A stretch of 49,760 nt of DNA from the NCBI RefSeq assembly GCF_001654845.1, contig NZ_LXES01000039.1:1-49760 (forward strand). Direction: 5' to 3'. This document shows positions 23,207 through 31,728 of this stretch, in pieces; the first letter of the stretch is position 1; every line of letters begins with the position of its first letter. The translations under genes and the position numbers were made by a program. The DNA comes from Enterobacter soli ATCC BAA-2102 (lineage in GTDB: Bacteria > Pseudomonadota > Gammaproteobacteria > Enterobacterales > Enterobacteriaceae). Under the pieces are notes generated by a model that was not told where the DNA came from, did not search any database, and saw only the letters and a list, made by a program, of their open reading frames with translations.

Positions 23207-24522
23207 CGGGCCACTTCGCCCTGCGGAACTGCCGCCATCCCGCGGCTTAGCAGGGCGTTTAACAAAATAGCGCCAAACGTTGCCGTACCAATCCCACCAA
23301 TGGTAAACCCACCCAGCGTCAGGGCGAAATCACCCGCGCCCAGCACCAGCGTGACTGCCACCATAATCAGGTTGCTGTTCTGGCTAAGGTCAACCCGGTG
23401 CTGAACCCAGATACGCGCCCCTGCGACGGCGATCAACCCAAACACCACAATGGATGCTCCGCCAATGACCGGTGCCGGAATGGTGTGGATCAGCGCGCCA
23501 AATTTCGGTGAAAAGCCTAACAGCATGGCAATCACGGCCGCCGCGACAAAAACCAGCGTGGAGTACACTTTGGTTACCGCCATCACGCCGATATTTTCGG
23601 CGTAGGTGGTCACTCCGCTGCCGCCAACAGAGCCAGAGAGCATGGTCGCCAGCCCGTCACCGACAAACGCGCGCCCCATGTACGGATCCATATTACGCCC
23701 GGTCATCCCGGCAACCGCTTTCAGGTGGCCTAAGTTTTCAGCCACCAGGATCACCGCCACGGGGGCGATCAGCATCATCGCCTGTCCGCTGAACACCGGA
23801 GAAGTCACCTGCGGCAGGCCGAACCAGGCGGCGTTGTGGATCAGGGTAAAATCGACCGGTTTGCCAAAGCCGAACACGTTCGCCAGCAGGGCATAAACCA
23901 GACACGCCACAATCAGCCCGACCAGGATCAGCAGACGCTGGATCATACCGCGCGTGAACACCGCCACCAGGCCGATGCACAGCACGGTGATCACCGCCAT
24001 CCAGCTTTCAAACGGTGAGCCAGAGACGCTTTTGACCGCAATCGGGGCGAGGTTCAGGCCGATAGCCATCACCACCGCGCCCGTGACCACCGGCGGCATC
24101 ATCCGCTCAATCCAGCGTGTTCCGGTTTTCATCACCACCAGGCCAATCAGGGTATAGACCAGCCCACAAGTAATTATGCCGCCGAGAGCCACGCTCAGGT
24201 TCGGGTTGATCCCCTGGCCGTTAAACCCGGTGGTGGCAATCACCACACCCACAAAGGCGGCGCTGGATCCAAGGTAGCTCGGCACGCGCCCGCCGGTGAC
24301 AAAAAAGAACAACAGAGTACCGATACCCGACATCAGAATGGACAGGTTGGGATCAAGCCCCATCAGCATGGGCATCAGCACCGTGGCACCAAACATGGCT
24401 ACCGCGTGCTGAACCCCCATGACCAGGGTCTGCGCTACAGGGAGTCTCTCATCCGGCGCGACCACGCCGCGTTCTGAAGAGGTCGATTTCAACTGCCAGT
24501 GGGGAAATCCGAACATTGCCAT
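23194..24522 (-). CDS. rutG: Pyrimidine permease RutG
   Basis: The 442-residue protein has the length of E. coli RutG and belongs to the NCS2/UraA nucleobase:cation symporters. QHAVAMFGATVLMP is the first conserved segment and AENLGHLKAVAGMTGRNMD the signature around the substrate glutamate. About 14 membrane segments are predicted. It imports uracil (and possibly thymine) and is the last gene of rutABCDEFG, 21 bases after rutF, with AAGGAG before the start. Its 3' end overlaps the convergent EamA gene. Confidence 0.95.
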   Translation of the reverse strand: MAMFGFPHWQLKSTSSERGVVAPDERLPVAQTLVMGVQHAVAMFGATVLMPMLMGLDPNLSILMSGIGTLLFFFVTGGRVPSYLGSSAAFVGVVIATTGFNGQGINPNLSVALGGIITCGLVYTLIGLVVMKTGTRWIERMMPPVVTGAVVMAIGLNLAPIAVKSVSGSPFESWMAVITVLCIGLVAVFTRGMIQRLLILVGLIVACLVYALLANVFGFGKPVDFTLIHNAAWFGLPQVTSPVFSGQAMMLIAPVAVILVAENLGHLKAVAGMTGRNMDPYMGRAFVGDGLATMLSGSVGGSGVTTYAENIGVMAVTKVYSTLVFVAAAVIAMLLGFSPKFGALIHTIPAPVIGGASIVVFGLIAVAGARIWVQHRVDLSQNSNLIMVAVTLVLGAGDFALTLGGFTIGGIGTATFGAILLNALLSRGMAAVPQGEVARQDS

Positions 24523-24543
24523 GAGCTGTCTCCTTAAGGAGGG

Positions 24544-25038
24544 TTAACAGGCGGGTCGCAAGAGCGCGTGATAGCCGCGGTCGAACCACACCAGCCCCTG
24601 CGGCGCGGGGTGGCGAACTATCGAAACAATGTCGCAAAACAGGATGTCGTGCGTGCCCACGCTGACCACCTGGCTGATGCGACAGTCAAACGAGGCCAGC
24701 GCATCCTCAAGACGCGGGCAGCCTGTTTCGCCGGTTTCCCAGCGGGCGGCGGCGAAGCGATCTTCCATTGGCGTTTTGCCGCCGAACAGGTTAGAGAGCA
24801 GCTCTTGCCCGGCGCTGAGCGTGTTGACGCACAGGGTGCGGTTCTCGCTAAACGTCGGCCAGACGGACGCCCCACGATTCAGGCACACCAGCAGGGTGGG
24901 CGGTGAGTCGGTGACGCTGCACACGGCACTGGCGGTGAACCCGGCCATGCCGGCAGGGCCGTCGGTGGTGATGATATTGACCGCCGCACCCACGCAGGCC
25001 ATCGCATCACGAAAGGTTTGTTTATCCGGTGTGTTCAT
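24544..25038 (-). CDS. rutF: FMN reductase RutF
   Basis: The 164-residue flavin reductase supplies reduced FMN to the RutA monooxygenase. It has the flavin reductase-like split-barrel fold: [20 protein letters not shown] at the start, the [20 protein letters not shown] strand-turn, and a C-terminal [10 protein letters not shown] with the conserved histidine. The ATG at 25038 is chosen because AGGAG lies six bases before it; a GTG two codons upstream lacks spacing. It sits nine bases after rutE. Confidence 0.95.
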   Translation of the reverse strand: MNTPDKQTFRDAMACVGAAVNIITTDGPAGMAGFTASAVCSVTDSPPTLLVCLNRGASVWPTFSENRTLCVNTLSAGQELLSNLFGGKTPMEDRFAAARWETGETGCPRLEDALASFDCRISQVVSVGTHDILFCDIVSIVRHPAPQGLVWFDRGYHALLRPAC

Positions 25039-25047
25039 CCTCACTCC

Positions 25048-25638
25048 TTATGCCAGACCACAGGCATCTTCGAAGGCCAGACGCGGCAAGCGCCCGTACA
25101 GTTTGCTGCTGTCGCCATAGCCGATGTTGATCAGCAGATTGCTTTTCAGTGCGGTGCCGGTGAAAAAGGCATCGTCCACTTTTTGCCGGTCGAAGCCGGA
25201 CATAGGCCCGGTATCCAGCCCCAGGGCGCGACAGGCGAAAATCAGCCAGGCGGCCTGCAACGTGCTATTGCGAAAGGCCGTCTCTTCGGCGAGCGCCGGG
25301 CTTGAGGTAAACCAGCTCCGGGCATCACCGTGCGGGAACAGGGTGGGCAGGCGCTCGTAAAATTCACCGTCCCAGGCCACGATGGCCGTGACCGGTGCGG
25401 TAAGGGTTTTCTCCAGATTGCCGCTGGAGAGGGCCGGGCGAAGCTTCTCTTTTCCTTCGGCGCTTCTGACGAACACAATCCGCGCAGGCGAACAGTTGGC
25501 GGACGTGGGGCCCCATTTCATCAGGTCGTACACTTCGCGCAGCAGCGCATCGCTGACCGGCAGATCCTGCCAGCCGTTGTGGGTGCGTGCTTCGGTGAAT
25601 AACGTCTCCAGCGCAGTGGGGGTAATGGCTTCGCTCAT
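25048..25638 (-). CDS. rutE: Malonic semialdehyde reductase RutE
   Basis: The 196-residue nitroreductase-fold enzyme reduces malonic semialdehyde to 3-hydroxypropionate, the last step that disposes of the toxic carbon skeleton from uracil. The segments [18 protein letters not shown] and [11 protein letters not shown] are typical of RutE/YdfG-redundant nitroreductases, and the length equals E. coli RutE. It is nine bases downstream of rutD, with AGGAG before the ATG. Confidence 0.95.
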   Translation of the reverse strand: MSEAITPTALETLFTEARTHNGWQDLPVSDALLREVYDLMKWGPTSANCSPARIVFVRSAEGKEKLRPALSSGNLEKTLTAPVTAIVAWDGEFYERLPTLFPHGDARSWFTSSPALAEETAFRNSTLQAAWLIFACRALGLDTGPMSGFDRQKVDDAFFTGTALKSNLLINIGYGDSSKLYGRLPRLAFEDACGLA

Positions 25639-25647
25639 TGTGGCTCC

Positions 25648-26448
25648 TTACAAAGCGGGTTCAGGGCTGTGCAACAGGCTGGCAAGCCCGTTCAGCAACA
25701 GGGTGTTAAAAGTGTCGGGTTCGGTCACGTTGCAGGCGTGCCCGCCCTGGCGCATCACCACCTTCTGGCTACCGGGCAGTGCCGCCTGTAATTCGGATGA
25801 ACAGACCGAGGGAACCAGCAGATCGTCCGCAGAGCAGATGATGTGCACCGGGCAGCGAATGTGCGCCGCGTGGCGGCTAAAGTTGGCCTGTTTCAGCGCG
25901 GCTAAGCGGCGCAGCAGGTTGTGTTTGCCCTGAAAATGGGCCAGCGCCAGAGACTCTTCGGCTTCCATGCGCGGTGCGCGGGCGGCCATCCAGTCTGCCG
26001 GATAGAGAAACAGCGGCTGGGCTTCCACCCATGCCTGCGCGCCCCCGGCGTGGAGCAGACGCTCGCGGATCTGAAAGCAGCGACGGGTATGGGCATTCAG
26101 CGTTAGCCATCCGTTAACGCACACCAGGGCGGTGACGGCTTCGGGATAATCCAGCGCCAGTTGCAGGCCAATCAGCGCCCCCAGCGCGTGGCCCACCACG
26201 CAGTAACGTGAGAGACCTTCGTGTGCCAGTGCCTGCGCAAGCTCCTGCGCCATCTCGGCCATGCTGTAACCTTCCGGCAGGGTGTCCGGGTTGTTGCCCG
26301 TGCCCCGCTGGTCGTAGCACACTACCTGGTACTCCTGTTCCAGCCGCGCAAGCTGCGGCAGCCAGTAGCTGCCCCCGCCGCCCAGCCCGGCTATCAGTAC
26401 CACGGCGGGCGCGCCGTCATGCGGGGGCGGTGATACAGAGAGTTTCAT
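25648..26448 (-). CDS. rutD: Aminoacrylate hydrolase RutD
   Basis: The 266-residue alpha/beta hydrolase speeds the breakdown of 3-aminoacrylate/carbamate in the Rut pathway. [11 protein letters not shown] forms the oxyanion region, [13 protein letters not shown] is the nucleophile elbow in which alanine replaces the usual serine, as in RutD of E. coli, and [11 protein letters not shown] carries the final histidine. The start at 26448 gives the known N-terminus MKLSVSPPP, seven bases after rutC. Confidence 0.93.
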   Translation of the reverse strand: MKLSVSPPPHDGAPAVVLIAGLGGGGSYWLPQLARLEQEYQVVCYDQRGTGNNPDTLPEGYSMAEMAQELAQALAHEGLSRYCVVGHALGALIGLQLALDYPEAVTALVCVNGWLTLNAHTRRCFQIRERLLHAGGAQAWVEAQPLFLYPADWMAARAPRMEAEESLALAHFQGKHNLLRRLAALKQANFSRHAAHIRCPVHIICSADDLLVPSVCSSELQAALPGSQKVVMRQGGHACNVTEPDTFNTLLLNGLASLLHSPEPAL

Positions 26449-26455
26449 GGCCGCC

Positions 26456-26842
26456 TCACTTCGCAATGTGCGCGACAGTGGCGATTTCAACCAGCGCGTC
26501 GGGCTTCACCAGCCCGCACTGGATGCAAAACCGCGCCGGTTTATCGCCCGGGAAGAACTCGGCGTAGATTTCGTTAATCGCGGCGTAGTTTTTCCAGTCG
26601 GTGATAAAGATGCTGTTGAAGGTCACGTCCTCCATCGTGCCACCTGCGGTTTCGATCACGCCTTTGATCGTTTCCAGCACGTGACGCGTTTGCGCCTTTG
26701 GGTCGTTGATAAACACCACGTTGTTGTCTTTATCAAACGGCAGCGTGCCGGAAACATACACCACGCCATCGGCAAGCGTGCCGGGCACAAACGGGGCGAT
26801 AGGGGTGCTGGTGCCCGGTGGAATAATCACGGATTTTGGCAT
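26456..26842 (-). CDS. rutC: Aminoacrylate peracid reductase / RidA-family RutC
   Basis: The 128-residue YjgF/YER057c/UK114-family protein is RutC, which acts as a 3-aminoacrylate deaminase in uracil breakdown. [11 protein letters not shown] and [20 protein letters not shown] with the conserved arginine and glutamate mark the family active site between subunits of the trimer. It lies 11 bases after rutB, with GGAG before its ATG. Confidence 0.95.
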   Translation of the reverse strand: MPKSVIIPPGTSTPIAPFVPGTLADGVVYVSGTLPFDKDNNVVFINDPKAQTRHVLETIKGVIETAGGTMEDVTFNSIFITDWKNYAAINEIYAEFFPGDKPARFCIQCGLVKPDALVEIATVAHIAK

Positions 26843-26853
26843 TGTGGTGCTCC

Positions 26854-27546
26854 TCAGGCGATACGGGCTAATGACGACGGGGTAAGGGCATCGCAGAAAT
26901 CGGCGACGTTACTCACCCAGCCAAAAAAGGTTTCGATATTGAACAGGGCCGCTTTCTGGGCGAACTCCGGCCCGGCCTGGTGGGTGGCGTCTTCCAGCAC
27001 CACGCCGAAATACTCGAGGAAAAAGCCATCGCGCAACGTGGATTCCACGCAGACGTTAGTGGCAATCCCGGTAAAGACCAGATGGCGGATGCCCCGGCTG
27101 CGCAGCAGGCTGTCGAGCGGGGTGTTGAAAAAGCCGCTGTAGCGCGGTTTGGGCAGCACGATATCGCCCGCCTCAGGAACCAGTTCATCGACCAGCTGGT
27201 AATCCCAGCCGCCTTTTGCCAGCAGCTTGCCCTGTAGTTCAGGCTGTTTGCGCATGGTTTTCAGGGCGTTGGACTTGTGGAAATTGGGCGAGCCGGGGCC
27301 ACCGGCTTCCACGTACTGATCGTCCCAGCCGTTCTGGAACCAGATAATCAACATGCCCGCCGCGCGTGCGGCAGCCACGGCGGTTTTGATGTTCTCAATT
27401 ACCGGTTTGGTGGCGGAGACATCAAACCCGGCCAGATCCAGATAACCGCCCTGGCTGGCGTAGGCGTTTTGCATATCCACCACAATCAGCGCGCTGCGCT
27501 GGGCGTCAAAGGTGATGGCTTCCGGGCGAGCGTCAAGCGTGGTCAT
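26854..27546 (-). CDS. rutB: Ureidoacrylate amidohydrolase RutB
   Basis: The 230-residue isochorismatase-like hydrolase splits ureidoacrylate (peracid) to ammonia, CO2 and aminoacrylate. Asp in VVDMQNAY, Lys in [10 protein letters not shown] and Cys in [16 protein letters not shown] form the catalytic triad. The start at 27546 overlaps the rutA stop as TAATG, so the two are translationally coupled. An earlier start would add an unlikely cysteine-histidine-rich leader. Confidence 0.95.
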   Translation of the reverse strand: MTTLDARPEAITFDAQRSALIVVDMQNAYASQGGYLDLAGFDVSATKPVIENIKTAVAAARAAGMLIIWFQNGWDDQYVEAGGPGSPNFHKSNALKTMRKQPELQGKLLAKGGWDYQLVDELVPEAGDIVLPKPRYSGFFNTPLDSLLRSRGIRHLVFTGIATNVCVESTLRDGFFLEYFGVVLEDATHQAGPEFAQKAALFNIETFFGWVSNVADFCDALTPSSLARIA

Positions 27547-28637
27547 TACGCAACCTCCTTCGTGATGGCGGGGATGTGGGCACGGCACTGCATCAGCGGC
27601 TGAATACGTTCGCCGAAAGTTTCAACGCCCATCAGGAAATCGTCAAAGGTAAGCAGGACGCCTTCAGCACCTGGCACGGCGGCCACTTCATCCAGCATTC
27701 TGGCGACATTTGCATACGAGCCAACCAGCGTGCCCATGTTGATGTTCACGGCGGAGGTCGGGTCAGCCATCTGGCGGACGTTGGTATCGGAGCCGGAGCG
27801 GGTATCTTTCTGGCTCTGTTCGGTGAGCCAGCTCAGCGCCTCGTCGTCGGCCCCGGCTTTATACAGTTCCCATTTGGCGCGCGCGGCGTCGTCGGTTTCA
27901 TCGGCTATCACCATAAACAGCACGTAGGAACCGACATCGCGCCCGGTTTTGTCGGCGGCTTCTTTCATGCGCGCGGCCGTGGGGGCAAAGGCCGCCGGGG
28001 TGTTAACCCCTTTGCCAAAGCAGAAGTTGAAATCGGCGTATTTCGCGGAGAACTCCATGCCCGCATCGCTCTGCCCGGCGCAGATCACTTTCATCGGCAC
28101 GGACGGCTGCGGGCTGACGCGACAGTCGTTCATGGTGAAGTAGTCGCCTTTAAAATCGCTTTTACCGGTGCCCCACAGGTCGCGCAGCACCTGCACGTAC
28201 TCGGTGAGATACTCGTAACGGCGCGAGAAATATTCGTCGCCCGGCCAGATCCCCATCTGGTCGTATTCCGGTTTTTGCCAGCCGGTCACCAGGTTGACAC
28301 CAAAGCGGCCGCCGGAGATGGAATCGATGGTGGAGGCCATGCGCGCCACAATCGCCGGGGGCAGGGTGAGGGTGGCGGCGGTGGCGTAAATCTGGATGCG
28401 GGACGTGACTGCCGCCAGCCCTGCCATCAGAGTGAAGGACTCCAGGTTGTGATCCCAGAATTCCGTCTTACCGCCAAAACCACGCAGCTTGATCATCGAG
28501 AGCGCAAAATCGAAATGGTAGTGCTCCGCTTTTTGCACGATGGCCTTATTCAGCTCGAAGGTCGGTTTGTACTGCGGGGCAGTGGTCGAGATCAGCCAGC
28601 CGTTGTTACCGATAGGTACGAATACGCCAATTTTCAT
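27546..28637 (-). CDS. rutA: Pyrimidine monooxygenase RutA
   Basis: The 363-residue flavin-dependent luciferase-family monooxygenase opens the uracil ring between N3 and C4 using O2 and FMNH2 from Rut[28 protein letters not shown] and [10 protein letters not shown] are family segments. The ATG at 28637 has AGAGG six bases upstream; the GTG just before it is less well spaced. It heads the rut operon. Upstream are a sigma-54 promoter, a RutR-like box and possible NtrC sites, as expected for nitrogen control. Confidence 0.96.
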   Translation of the reverse strand: MKIGVFVPIGNNGWLISTTAPQYKPTFELNKAIVQKAEHYHFDFALSMIKLRGFGGKTEFWDHNLESFTLMAGLAAVTSRIQIYATAATLTLPPAIVARMASTIDSISGGRFGVNLVTGWQKPEYDQMGIWPGDEYFSRRYEYLTEYVQVLRDLWGTGKSDFKGDYFTMNDCRVSPQPSVPMKVICAGQSDAGMEFSAKYADFNFCFGKGVNTPAAFAPTAARMKEAADKTGRDVGSYVLFMVIADETDDAARAKWELYKAGADDEALSWLTEQSQKDTRSGSDTNVRQMADPTSAVNINMGTLVGSYANVARMLDEVAAVPGAEGVLLTFDDFLMGVETFGERIQPLMQCRAHIPAITKEVA

Positions 28638-28725
28638 CACGAACCTCTCTTCATCTCAGTGTGGGGTGAAAGTCAGACGTGGCGCTGCATCCTGCATATC
28701 CTGTTCAGCCTCGTGAAAAGGGTTT

Positions 28726-28741
28726 TGCAAAGGGGATGCCA
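28726..28741 (-). promoter_or_regulatory. Sigma-54 promoter of the rut operon
   Basis: On the minus strand TGGCATCCCCTTTGCA matches the -24/-12 consensus TGGCAC-N5-TTGCA, with the required ten bases between GG and GC. The predicted start lies about 75-80 bases before rutA. Confidence 0.85.
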
Positions 28742-28805
28742 GTTTTTAAAATGGCTTTGTTATTAAGGTGTTAACGCAAGGTTGGCAAAATGAGTGCAAA
28801 TAAAG

Positions 28806-28821
28806 TGGACTAAATGGTCAA
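28806..28821. promoter_or_regulatory. RutR operator upstream of rutA
   Basis: TGGACTAAATGGTCAA matches the RutR consensus TTGACCANNTGGTCAA at 12 of 14 defined positions. It lies upstream of the sigma-54 promoter, where RutR would repress in the absence of uracil. Confidence 0.75.
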
Positions 28822-28827
28822 AAGAAT

Positions 28828-28865
28828 TGCACACAAAGCAGGCAACAGTGCGCGATGGCGGTGCA
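28828..28865. promoter_or_regulatory. Possible NtrC enhancer sites
   Basis: TGCGCGATGGCGGTGCA (28849-28865) resembles the NtrC consensus TGCACYANNNTRGTGCA. A weaker TGCACACAAAGCAGGCA (28828-28844) lies exactly 21 bases away, two helical turns. Both are about 90-130 bases upstream of the sigma-54 promoter. Confidence 0.5.
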
Positions 28866-28888
28866 GGGGCGAGGAGGGGAATGGAGCA

Positions 28889-28912
28889 CGATCCCGGTGC
28901 GGGCCGGGATCG
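28889..28912 (-). terminator. Strong hairpin after the symE-like gene
   Basis: CGATCCCGG-TGCGGG-CCGGGATCG is a perfect nine-base stem just beyond the symE stop. It lacks a T-run, so it may be a transcript-stabilising or weak termination hairpin. Confidence 0.5.
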
Positions 28913-28923
28913 CAGGTTAGCGT

Positions 28924-29388
28924 TTATTGCGGCTTAACAGCCCCGTTCATGCGTTTCGGCTCCGGCAGATCGCCCGTATCATTCAGCGCCCCCGGGAACG
29001 TCGACAGCCACGCTTTCACCTTCTGTTTATTGGTATGCACTGCACTCAACCCTTCTAAACAGCCCCACAGCTCGCGGCTATTCTGCGGGGTGATCACGAT
29101 GCAATCCGGCATCACGCGGATTTTTACCGCGCGGCCATACGCAAACCCGGCGCGGGACAACCAATCACCAGACAGCGGCAGATAGTTATGCTCCATGCGC
29201 GTATACAGCTCACCGCATGATGTACCCGCCTCATCCCGCGCATGAACACGCCCGGAATGGGTCTGCTCCCCGTGCAAGTCCCGCGGGTTCTTTTTGCGTA
29301 CCTGCTCGCGAATTTCTTCACCATTTTCAAAAACTGCATTTTCCGTTTGGGCAACAGCCCGCTCTGGCATAAAATTCTTCGCAGCCAT
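28924..29388 (-). CDS. symE: SymE-family toxin (type I toxin-antitoxin)
   Basis: The 154-residue protein has the SymE core LPLSGDWLSRAGFAYGRAVKIRVMPDCIVITPQ (residues about 72-104), a swapped-hairpin AbrB-like fold, with a longer N-terminal region than E. coli SymE. The motif RDLHGEQTHSGRVHARDEA before it is not in the classic protein. SymE in E. coli causes RNA cleavage or nucleoid condensation and is held down by the cis antisense RNA SymR. The ATG at 29388 has GGAG six bases upstream. On the opposite strand over its ribosome binding site lies a SymR-like segment. It is oriented like the rut operon but lies upstream of the rutA control sites and is absent at this place in E. coli. I see no clear LexA box. 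Confidence 0.8.
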   Translation of the reverse strand: MAAKNFMPERAVAQTENAVFENGEEIREQVRKKNPRDLHGEQTHSGRVHARDEAGTSCGELYTRMEHNYLPLSGDWLSRAGFAYGRAVKIRVMPDCIVITPQNSRELWGCLEGLSAVHTNKQKVKAWLSTFPGALNDTGDLPEPKRMNGAVKPQ

Positions 29389-29455
29389 ATTCAACTCCGT
29401 ATTAGTTGTTTGTGGTTAGCGGTATAAAGGTGTTCCACCATCTTTATATCGCGAT
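29388..29455 (+). ncRNA. symR: Candidate SymR-like antisense RNA
   Basis: On the plus strand across the symE ribosome binding site is ACTCCGTATTAG...GTGGTTAGCG, similar to what I recall of E. coli SymR, followed by a hairpin GGTATAAAG / CTTTATATC (29421-29450). The position is right for a cis antisense RNA that pairs with the symE leader. Ends are estimates and I cannot place its promoter surely. Confidence 0.45.
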
Positions 29456-29459
29456 CTTG

Positions 29460-30087
29460 GTTATCTACTTTTCTCTATAAAACTCACTGTTTGTGAGTGG
29501 CGGTTTCAGTACGTCGATTATACTCCTATGGATAAAAACACAGGGGTAAAAAAGTCGGGGAAATGGTGAAAATGCGAGGCGGCTCGAGGAAAGTTGGGAC
29601 TGTTAATGAGGATTTTTATTGTTAGGAGGGGAGAGATGGCTGAATTATGGCGTAAGTTGTTGACTTAAAGCATCTTTTTTGTATTGTAAACTCAAAAGCG
29701 AAACGATGAAATTGACTGAATGGAAGAAAAGCACATAGCCTCATCCAATTCACTGCGGTTAATTACCGCAAATTTGTTATTGTTCGTGCTCAGATTATCA
29801 ACAAATACCGCTGCCGTTGCGCAGTTTACCCCGTGTCAGTGTAGGTGCAAGGTGATACTGTTCAAAAACTATAATACATTACATGATTCATGCTCTTTGT
29901 CTGCCTCCCTTCATCGATTTGTGAACTAATGCTATGTGACTAACTGGCAGACTAAGGATCCTCATCTACCAGTATTATTCTGTTGGAGTTAGAGGATTAA
30001 AACATGGAATTGCATAGTTAAGAAAAAGTATGTAATTTCAGTAGATAATATACATGGCACTTTTTGTTTAAAAGAAGGGTTTTAAGG
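29460..30087. other. AT-rich leader region of the ATPase-HNH operon
   Basis: This 628-base stretch has no convincing gene. It holds a hairpin ACTCAC-TGTTT-GTGAGT (29482-29498), a candidate sigma-70 promoter TTGACT-N16-TATTGT (29660-29687), a hairpin TGCGGT-TAATT-ACCGCA (29754-29770), and a second promoter TTGCAT-N17-TAATTT (30010-30038) close to the ATPase gene. A 69-codon frame at 29720 has no ribosome binding site. Base composition changes here from GC-rich to AT-rich. Confidence 0.5.
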
Positions 30088-31728
30088 ATGATTGAATTTA
30101 CAGTGTTACCTCCTAAAGCTTGGCCTTCATCACCAGGGCCAAATAAAGTTTATCTAGTTCATCAAACATGGAATGATTATTCATACAAAACATTATTTAA
30201 ACTTTTCGTGTATAGCACGCAAGAAAATAAAATTCTTGATATCGGCCATATTAAAATAGGCTTTGTCGGTCAGGATATTTCATTAAGTACGTATGACAAA
30301 ATTGATAAGAAATTCATCCAGATTGATAATGAATTTTTTAGTCTTGCAGAAACACCGGAGTTTTATGAAAACCTCTATAAGGTTGGGGCGCAACGTTGTA
30401 AAGAAATTTTAAAAGCACTTAACTGTGTAGTTGTTAGCAATGAGGCAATGAGTGTTGCTAAAGAGGAGGAGGTTTTCAAGATATCTTTACTGAGAGATAT
30501 TAATATAAATACCATTCAAGGTCAGTTTGTAAGGATCGTTGAGGGGGATAAGGCCTTAGTGGAATTTGATTTCGCTTTTGTTCGAGAGAATCATAAATAT
30601 TCGGACATGAAATTAAAATTCAACGTTAACCCTATGCGATTACCTTCTAGTAATATACATGCTTTGATAGGTAGGAACGGATTAGGAAAGACAACATTAC
30701 TTAATGAAATGGTCTCTTCTCTCGTTGGTGAAATGAGGCCTCATTCAGCTTCATTTCATGATTCTTTTGGTAACGTAATAGGTAAGGATTATTTTAGTAC
30801 AATTATATCTGTTTCATTTAGTGCGTTTGACCCATTCCGCCCAATGATAGAACAAGACGACCCATTAATGGGAACTTGCTACTATTACATTGGTCTTAAG
30901 AAACCACAAAATTCAGATTGTCAGAATGACGTGAATGACGTGGATGACGTGGATGACGTGGATGACGTGGATGACGTGGATGACGTGGATGACGTGGATG
31001 ACGTGAATGACGTGAATGACCTGTTGCCAATGCCTGAACTTCATGAAAAGTACGCCAACTCTGTGAGTAGGTGCTGTTCTGATGATTCAAAAAAAGAATT
31101 GTGGAAAAAAGCTATACGGAATTTGGAGTCTGATACAAATTTTAAAGATCTAAATTTAACAGAACTTGCCGATGTTGAAGAAAATGAGAGAGTTAATGTA
31201 TGTATAGAGCGTTTGCAAAAAATGAGTTCAGGGCATGCAGTTGTATTTATGACAATCAGTCGCTTAGTTGAGGTTCTTCAAGATAAAACTCTAATCTTAT
31301 TTGATGAGCCGGAAGGCCATTTGCATCCGCCCCTATTATCAGCATTTCTTCGTTCTTTAAGTGAATTGTTGCATAAGCGGAACGGTGTGGCAATCATGGC
31401 TACCCACTCTCCAGTAGTGGTGCAAGAAATCCCACGAGAATGTTGCTGGGTTTTGACCCGTTTTGGCGATACAACTCATTATGCCAGACCATCTATTGAA
31501 ACATTTGCTGAGAATGTAGGTGTAATCACAAAAGAAGTCTTTAAGTTGGAAATGGAGCGTTCAGGGTTTCATAAACTTTTTCAGGATAAAGTAAATAAAA
31601 ATTATTCATTTGAAGAAATAATAGAAATGTTCAGAGGGAGTATAGGGTTAGAAGGTCAGGCTATTTTGATGAGCATGATAATGCTAAGGGATAAAAGGCA
31701 AAATGAGAATGGAGGCAAGAATGCGTAA
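30088..31728 (+). CDS. ABC/SMC-type AAA ATPase of a Septu-like two-gene defence operon (PtuA-like)
   Basis: The 546-residue protein has an N-terminal region of about 190 residues with no motif I recognise, then an ABC/SMC-type ATPase. Walker A is GRNGLGKTT (195-203), MSSGH is signature-like, Walker B is LILFDEPEGH (402-411) and ATHSPVVVQEIP holds the switch histidine. There is no C-terminal TOPRIM nuclease, so it is not a full OLD protein. Between Walker A and the signature sits a low-complexity Asp/Val/Asn stretch, residues 280-312, coded by a 9-base tandem repeat. The HNH nuclease gene overlaps its end, giving the ATPase-plus-HNH layout of Septu (PtuA/PtuB), but I cannot assign it to a named type. 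The ATG at 30088 has AGAAGGG upstream. The gene is strongly AT-rich compared with its neighbours, a sign of transfer. Confidence 0.75.
   Translation: MIEFTVLPPKAWPSSPGPNKVYLVHQTWNDYSYKTLFKLFVYSTQENKILDIGHIKIGFVGQDISLSTYDKIDKKFIQIDNEFFSLAETPEFYENLYKVGAQRCKEILKALNCVVVSNEAMSVAKEEEVFKISLLRDININTIQGQFVRIVEGDKALVEFDFAFVRENHKYSDMKLKFNVNPMRLPSSNIHALIGRNGLGKTTLLNEMVSSLVGEMRPHSASFHDSFGNVIGKDYFSTIISVSFSAFDPFRPMIEQDDPLMGTCYYYIGLKKPQNSDCQNDVNDVDDVDDVDDVDDVDDVDDVDDVNDVNDLLPMPELHEKYANSVSRCCSDDSKKELWKKAIRNLESDTNFKDLNLTELADVEENERVNVCIERLQKMSSGHAVVFMTISRLVEVLQDKTLILFDEPEGHLHPPLLSAFLRSLSELLHKRNGVAIMATHSPVVVQEIPRECCWVLTRFGDTTHYARPSIETFAENVGVITKEVFKLEMERSGFHKLFQDKVNKNYSFEEIIEMFRGSIGLEGQAILMSMIMLRDKRQNENGGKNA
30925..31023 (+). 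repeat. 9-base in-frame tandem repeat (GATGACGTG)n in the ATPase gene
   Basis: Seven identical GATGACGTG units (30943-31005) are flanked by two AATGACGTG units on the left and, on the right, one AATGACGTG and one AATGACCTG. The eleven units code for N-D-V and D-D-V triplets, ending N-D-L. The unit is a multiple of three, so copy-number change would alter length without breaking the frame. Confidence 0.97.

Noticed and set aside
28806..28821. This palindrome as an NtrC site
   Set aside because: It fits the RutR consensus much better; NtrC-like words lie further upstream.
29518..29546. LexA box upstream of the symE-like gene
   Set aside because: The CTGT-like and ACAG-like parts do not have the required 16-base spacing.
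29720..29929. 69-codon frame before the ATPase gene as a real gene
   Set aside because: No ribosome binding site, no recognisable family, and stop-rich AT-rich surroundings.
29460..30087. A retron (msr/msd with reverse transcriptase) accompanying the Septu-like pair
   Set aside because: No reverse transcriptase gene or clear msr-msd structure is present in the region.
30925..31023. Tandem repeats as a CRISPR array
   Set aside because: The 9-bp units are contiguous with no spacers and lie in frame inside a gene.
30088..31728. OLD-family nuclease identity for the ATPase
   Set aside because: No C-terminal TOPRIM domain follows the ATPase core.
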